This document shows, piece after piece, positions 57,496 through 64,000 of a DNA stretch of 64,000 bases. Position numbers and translations under genes: made by a program. The stretch's first letter is position 1. Each line of letters opens with the position of its first letter. The notes below the pieces were generated by a model. The model had not been told where the DNA came from, did no database searches, and worked only from the letters and a program-made list of their open reading frames with translations. This DNA comes from Miscanthus floridulus (lineage: Eukaryota; Streptophyta; Magnoliopsida; Poales; Poaceae): NCBI RefSeq assembly GCF_019320115.1, contig NC_089581.1, positions 64,771,310 to 64,835,309 on the forward strand. The letters run 5' to 3'.

Positions 57496-59860
57496 GATGG
57501 GGCCCACTAGGAGGAGCTGCCCCTCGGTTTACGCCAACTGGAGGGACATGGCGGTGGCTGAGGAGGTGGAGGCATCAGAGAGGCTGAGGAGGTTGAGAGG
57601 CAGGCCCAGGCGGGAGCTGTTGACTGACCACGGGCGCAGCTCCTCACGCGACCCTGTGCACGACAATGAACTTCAGCACACGATGGACGAGGACGGGGTC
57701 CATGGACGGAGGATGAGGAGGCGGTTCTAGCGATGGAGGACGAGGAGGCGGCGACGGTAGGGGGTTCCACTTCCTCTGGTACATCGAAGCCCTACCAGTG
57801 AGGTCCCGCAAAGCTCCTGAAGCGACCGATACCTATTGAGAGGCGCCCATTGATTGCACCTAAGGGTGATAAGTAAGTAACTTCATATGTTCTTCATTTG
57901 ATATGTTGAAAAATCATAATAACAACTAATAACTATTGTGGACCACTTGTGTAGGAACTGGGTGCTTGTGGACCAGGTGGCCCCGGCACGCAATGTGAAT
58001 GGCATCCTAGGACTTCTGTGCAAGGAACACTTCCCTGGCCTTGTTAGGAAAGGTGATCAGGATTGAGAGCCGGCCTAGACGTTCAACCACTATGCCCTCA
58101 TGCAAGATGCTCTAGATCATAATGGCATCCGCTGTAGAAACAAGGCAGATCGGGTGATTAAGGAGTTGTGGGTAAGTCTTTCTTGCACTACATTCCTCAA
58201 TTCCTTGCATTCATTAGACATTCTTGAAATAAAATAATGGATACCTCGTCTTTATGTAGGACTTCTTCAAAATCCAGGAAGGACAGGAGGAAAGTGCGTA
58301 TCAGGTGGCTTACGCTTCCTGTAAAAGGCGTGTCATAGACTTGCACTATGAGTCCCGCATCCAGGCCCACATAGACTACAACGCCAAGTTCCTACTCAAG
58401 CGTGTCAACAAAGAGGAGGCAAGATGGATGACGCTGACAAGGGAGCAGTACATATAGGTAAATACAAAACATGAATATTCATTTCTTTTGAGATTAAGTA
58501 TGTCTAATTTAATCTTCTGATATGTCGTCTACTTGATGTCCTATAGGAAATTCCAAGCTAGTGCGCCACCCACCCCGATTGCTAGGAATATATTGTGGAC
58601 ACATGGTTGGACGGGGACTGGCAGAAGAAGCACGAGGAGGCCCACGACAGGCATTTGCAGATGCCAGGTGTACCTCACCATTAGGGCAGCCGCAGCCTCA
58701 GCAAATATGTAAAGGCATATGTAAGTCTCTGTCATTGCTCTAATCTAGCCGCGCTCAATTCTACATCATTTCTAACCACATGTTGTTGTCTTTCTCGTAG
58801 TCGGATGCACATGGCGGCCAACCAGTTGGTCAAGTCAAGGCATATGCTCTAGCTCACATGGGCAAGGCGACGACCGACATCGAGTATGACCTAGATGCCC
58901 CAGTTCAGGCGTACACCAACTCCAGCGTCCACACCTGCCTCTCTTCGTACACGGAGGCGGCAAGGTCAGTCCATGGGCCGGGCTATGATCCGAGAACCGA
59001 GGAGCGCCTTGATCCTCAGCTCGTGATGAGGATGGGGAAGGCAAGAAGCATGGATGGTTCTGGATTGGCGACGGCGTCCTCGACATGGCCTCTACTCCTC
59101 CTCTCCACCAGCTCCGAGCATCGAGCACGAGCTCAAGCATACCCATACGCCAACGGCCGACCGCGATGTCGGCACTCTAGGTAAGTATTCCTATTTTATT
59201 TGTTGTTCTTTGACTTTTACATACCTTACCTATGCATTATTGAAACATTGGGGTCAAATGCTGCAGGCCTAGGTGCAGATGCTGCAGGCCCAGGTAAAGA
59301 ACTACAGGCCGAGCGGGAGGTCGAGTGGCAAAGGCTACAGGCTTTGGAGGCCCAGCGGGAGCAAGATCAGCGGCAGATGGCCGAGATGATCAAGTTCATG
59401 CAGCAAATTGGCCAGCAACAAGGTTGGGCGATCCCACAGACGCTGCTTGCTCCAGATCCACCTCCACAACGTCCTGATTCTACCCCGATGAGTATAAGTA
59501 CGAAGTTTTACTTTCTATGCTGAAACTTAGAGAAACCTAGTGAAACCTAGAAAAACCTAGTGGTGGTGGTGGTGGTGGTGGTGTGGTGGTCATGGTGTTG
59601 TGGTGCTCATGGTGGTGGTGGTGGTATGGTGGTGGTGGTGGTCATGATGGTGATGTGGTGATGGTGGTGTGGTGGTGGTGGTGAAGTGTTGGTGATGTGG
59701 TGGTGGTGGTAGTGGCGGATATTTATCCTGCATATTTATCTCTTCTCTTGTCGCTCACGTGCAATCTCTTCTATTTTATGCAGCATCAATCGGGGGCGGC
59801 GTCGAACCACCTCGGAGGGTCGCTGGGATCGCACTTTGGGCCATCCCAACCCGGATCGTC
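57496..59860 (+). pseudogene. Second CACTA ORF (Ptta/En/Spm Transposase_24-like)
   Basis: Successive exons with GT/AG breaks encode GPTRRSCPSVYANWRDM, LKRPIPIERRPLIAPKGDK, NWVLVDQVAPARNVNGILGLL, HFPGLVRK, YDSRIQAHIDYNAKF-like sequence at 58340-58440, LDPQLVMRMGKA and a Gln/Glu-rich coiled coil (59290-59420, LQALEAQREQDQRQM). Order and content fit the TNPA-type/Transposase_24 protein of grass CACTA elements. Likely exon starts are near 57957, 58260, 58548, 58801 and 59266. TAG/TGA codons break several exons. Confidence 0.72.
59557..59712. repeat. GGT/GTGGTG microsatellite
   Basis: About 150 bp of near-pure GGT repeats with occasional CAT and GAT interruptions, inside the last intron or UTR of the second CACTA ORF. 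Confidence 0.9.
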
Positions 59861-60111
59861 GCCGTGAGCTTCAAATGACAGCCGTTGTGATATAATGCAC
59901 TTGTGAACTTTATGAACTATGCTTGTGTGTTTGGACTTTGGACTTGGAAGTCGAGATTATGATACTTGTATGCTATGTTTGTGTTTGTGGTGGATTATGA
60001 TATACATTTATATATTTGTGTGATATATAGTTGTGTTATATATATATATATGATGTATATCTTGTTTGCAACGATGGAAGACTAAAAACCAAAAAAAAAT
60101 TGAATTTTTTC

Positions 60112-60607
60112 ACTTCTTTGTCGAGTGTCATGACCATGACACTCGGCAAAGCTGGGAATCTAGGACACTAAGCTTCCCAGCTTTGCCGAGTGCCATTGTC
60201 AAGGCACTCGGCAAAGAAAATAAAAAAAAAACAAACTGCTTTGCCGAGTGCCTACCTACGGCACTTGGCAAAGAAAATCCAAAAAAAAACTTTACCAAGT
60301 GCCAGATTCAAGCACTCGGCAAAGAATTTTTTTTTTAAAAAAAACACATTTCTTTACCGAGTGCCGACGCATGGCACTCGGCAAAGGGATCGTCACTGTG
60401 ACCTGGCCATCACGGCGGCTTTTCTTTGCTGAGTGCCGTCGTGGCACTCGGGAAATCCTTTGCCGAGTGCCCGATATGCGGCACTCGGCAAAGAAGCCTT
60501 TGCCGTGAGGGGATATGTCGACAGCTCTTTGCCGAGTGCAGCACTCGACAAAGGCTTTGTCGAGTGCAAAGCCTTCCTTGTCCAATGCAATTGCACTCGG
60601 CAAAGCA
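60112..60607. repeat. Right subterminal repeat region of the CACTA element
   Basis: Some fifteen copies of CACTCGGCAAAG/TTTGCCGAGTG arranged in inverted pairs, several with decayed variants (CACTCGACAAAG, TTTACCGAGTG, TTTGCTGAGTG). Confidence 0.88.
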
Positions 60608-61030
60608 CGCGTCTGCTGCAGTGCTATGTGGCCTGTACTAATTAGTTATGTTCTTCCCAAGTGATTAACGCAATGTTAACAACCAGCCACCACCAAGAGA
60701 CACCGCCGCCGCCATGCTGCTGTCTACGTCCCTCGCCTTCTTCCTTTCCGGCGAGTTCAGGTCCCTCACAAGTGAGTACGCTGGAGGAGGTGCACTACTT
60801 AAAAAAAAAGATTTTTTTAGAGGCGGAAGGTTTTTTATTAATATTTTCTTCTCTGGGCGGATGCTTAGAATAAACCAGCAGAGGTTGGTCGGCTGTCTTC
60901 ATGTGCGCCGTATCTGTCCAAATCCGGCCGTCAGATGACTAAACATGGTCTATAGTTTATTCAAAGTCAGCACACCTCTGCTTAGTGCTGTAGTGCACAT
61001 TTCAATGGAGGTGCCATCCCGTCAGATCAC
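60608..61030. other. Upstream flank of SDR copy 2
   Basis: A short frame from ATG 60714 (MLLSTSLAFFLSGEFRSLT) ends in a possible donor (ACAAGTGAGT, 60769). It has no identified partner exon, so it may be chance or an orphan exon. No other feature. Confidence 0.3.
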
Positions 61031-61038
61031 TATAAATA
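61031..61038 (+). promoter_or_regulatory. TATA box of SDR copy 2
   Basis: TATAAATA after GATCAC, about 130 bp before ATG 61165, a normal plant spacing. Confidence 0.7.
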
Positions 61039-61110
61039 CATGCTGCATAGATGTGGAGTAGCATCTCATCCATCCCATTTGCACTCTAAATCCATCGGCG
61101 ATCACTCTAA

Positions 61111-63055
<1,945 letters not shown>

Positions 63056-63371
63056 CTCCATCGCTGGCTTCATCGGGCTCCCGGCACTCGCCGTCTACTC
63101 CATGTCCAAAGGCGCCATGAACCAGCTCACATGCAGCCTCGCCGCCGAGTGGGCTGGCGACGGCATCCGCGTCAACTGCCTCGCGCCGGGTGGGTAAGCT
63201 TAACCTCTGTCATCAGCAGTGATGTAAGCTTAACCTCTGTCAGCTGCTACCTACGCATATTAATCTTTTACATTATATATGACCTCATGGGACGATTGAT
63301 TTATTTTTGCAGAAGACGATAGACCCGGAGCTGGTGAAGAAGGAGATGGCGCGGCTGCCCATGGGGAGTAA

Positions 63372-63592
63372 AAGTGAACCTTTAGTCCCGATTGGTAGCT
63401 CCAACCGGGACTAAAGATCCCCTGCAGCAAAAGCCTGCCGCAGTAGCCATTGGGCAGGGACCTTTAGTCCTGATTGGAGCTACAAACCGGGACTAAAGGT
63501 CTGTCTACTCCCGGACGTGAAAAATACCAGGACTAAAGCTAAATTTCAAGGTGGAATCAAAGGTCGTTTCTCTACTAGTTTCTCTACTAGTG
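63372..63592. mobile_element. CACTA-type non-autonomous fragment, right end
   Basis: The right edge ends TTTCTCTACTAGTG, a CACTA-class terminus, with TTTCTCTACTAG duplicated just before it. Inside are inverted TTTAGTCCCGATTGG and CCGGGACTAAAG motifs that can pair as hairpins. The left terminus is missing. It replaces the final coding part of SDR copy 2. Confidence 0.65.
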
Positions 63593-63887
63593 ACTCTGGG
63601 CTTGTTTTTGTTACAGAATAAAAGATTGTGTATATGCATATCCATATACGCTAGTATCCCCGTCTCTAGTAAGCCATCTGTATCAGATTAATTAGTATCA
63701 GTTTTTTTGACTTGAGATCTACCCTAATCATGTTCTTGGGAGTTAACTATAACAGCCACTCTAGTTGTTAGCAGCCTCACAGGGGCAACACACCACTTAG
63801 ATATACCCATATATGTAGGTCAATTTCTTGATGTGCAACGATGAATACACCCAAAGATAGTGACGGTCGCGCAAATCCCCCTGCCAT
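63593..63887. other. 3' flank of SDR copy 2
   Basis: A/T-rich sequence without a gene. Its right half (63735-63885) corresponds to 48960-49110 downstream of SDR copy 1. Confidence 0.55.
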
Positions 63888-64000
63888 CACTACTGGAAAC
63901 CGGATCTTTGCCGAGTGTCAAAAATCGAACACTCGGCAAAGACGTTCTTTGCCGAGTGCCGCACTCGGCAAAGAATTGCACTCGGCAAAGAGTTCTTTGC
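63888..64000 (+). mobile_element. Left terminus of another CACTA element, runs off the window
   Basis: It begins CACTACTGGAAACC and is followed by CTTTGCCGAGTGTC, CACTCGGCAAAG and further copies, so terminal and subterminal repeats are in the expected order. The three bases before it are CAT. Its other end lies outside the window. Confidence 0.85.

Larger units (their letters stand above)
51437..60607 (+). mobile_element. CACTA (En/Spm) transposon, about 9.2 kb, termini eroded
   Basis: Both ends carry clustered TTTGCCGAGTG and its complement CACTCGGCAAAG (51437-51735, 52205-52370 and 60115-60607), the subterminal repeat of grass CACTA elements. Between them are a TNP2-like transposase and a second transposase ORF on the + strand, the standard two-gene plan. 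I could not find the 5'-CACTA...TAGTG terminal repeats or the 3-bp target duplication at either edge, so exact boundaries are uncertain. Both genes carry stops, so the copy is not autonomous. Confidence 0.85.

Noticed and set aside
51437..60607. CRISPR-like array from regularly repeated TTTGCCGAGTG
   Set aside because: Repeats occur in both orientations, spacing is irregular, spacers are not unique, and the context is a plant CACTA transposon.
60714..60773. Signal-peptide-like first exon before SDR copy 2
   Set aside because: Only about 20 codons, followed by a possible donor but no identifiable second exon; SDR copy 2 has its own TATA box and ATG.

Overview
This window is repeat-dense nuclear DNA from a grass, most likely a panicoid of the Andropogoneae (sorghum, Miscanthus, sugarcane or maize type). 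The reasons are spliced GC-rich genes, nested LTR retrotransposons with exact 5-bp target-site duplications (TSDs), and a CACTA transposon carrying the TTTGCCGAGTG subterminal repeat common in grasses. No rRNA, tRNA gene, CRISPR array or prokaryotic operon was seen. Organism identity is inference.

Host genes: there are two paralogous tropinone-reductase-like short-chain dehydrogenases (SDRs), both on the + strand. Copy 1 (19195-42257) has four exons that join into an uninterrupted 261-codon frame, although its third-exon junction spans a 21.4-kb intron full of nested transposons. Copy 2 (61165-63371) is a pseudogene. It carries a 7-bp frameshift insertion, a miniature LTR-element array inserted in an exon, and loss of its last exon to a CACTA-type fragment. 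Shared downstream sequence (48960-49110 and 63735-63885) indicates that the two copies arose by tandem segmental duplication.

Region by region. 1-18046 is a stack of Ty3/gypsy Tat-type elements: a + strand copy (LTR 928-2264, gag to 4759), an opposite-strand copy inserted at 4760 that has lost pol but keeps an antisense spliced ORF, and a gag-only LTR element (13989-17984) inside that copy's LTR. 18047-19194 is flank with a MITE and an unidentified short ORF. 19195-42257 is SDR copy 1; its intron 3 holds a 17.6-kb Tat element (21108-38741, TSD GTGTC), which itself contains a solo LTR (23532-25407, TSD AGCCG). 43327-48298 is a damaged Copia element (TSD ATATC) with a MULE-like insertion. 49741-50489 is another solo LTR (TSD ATGGG) holding an hAT-type MITE. 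51437-60607 is a CACTA (En/Spm) element with TNP2-like and second-ORF genes. 61165-63371 is SDR copy 2. A further CACTA terminus begins at 63888 and runs off the window.

The elements have no common function; they record successive insertions. Two themes recur. The Tat elements carry a spliced ORF antisense to gag-pol with its own TATA box about 170 bp upstream. The coding regions of these elements are killed mainly by TAG and TGA stops at positions where related copies have CAG, TGG or CGA, as expected from deamination of methylated cytosines.
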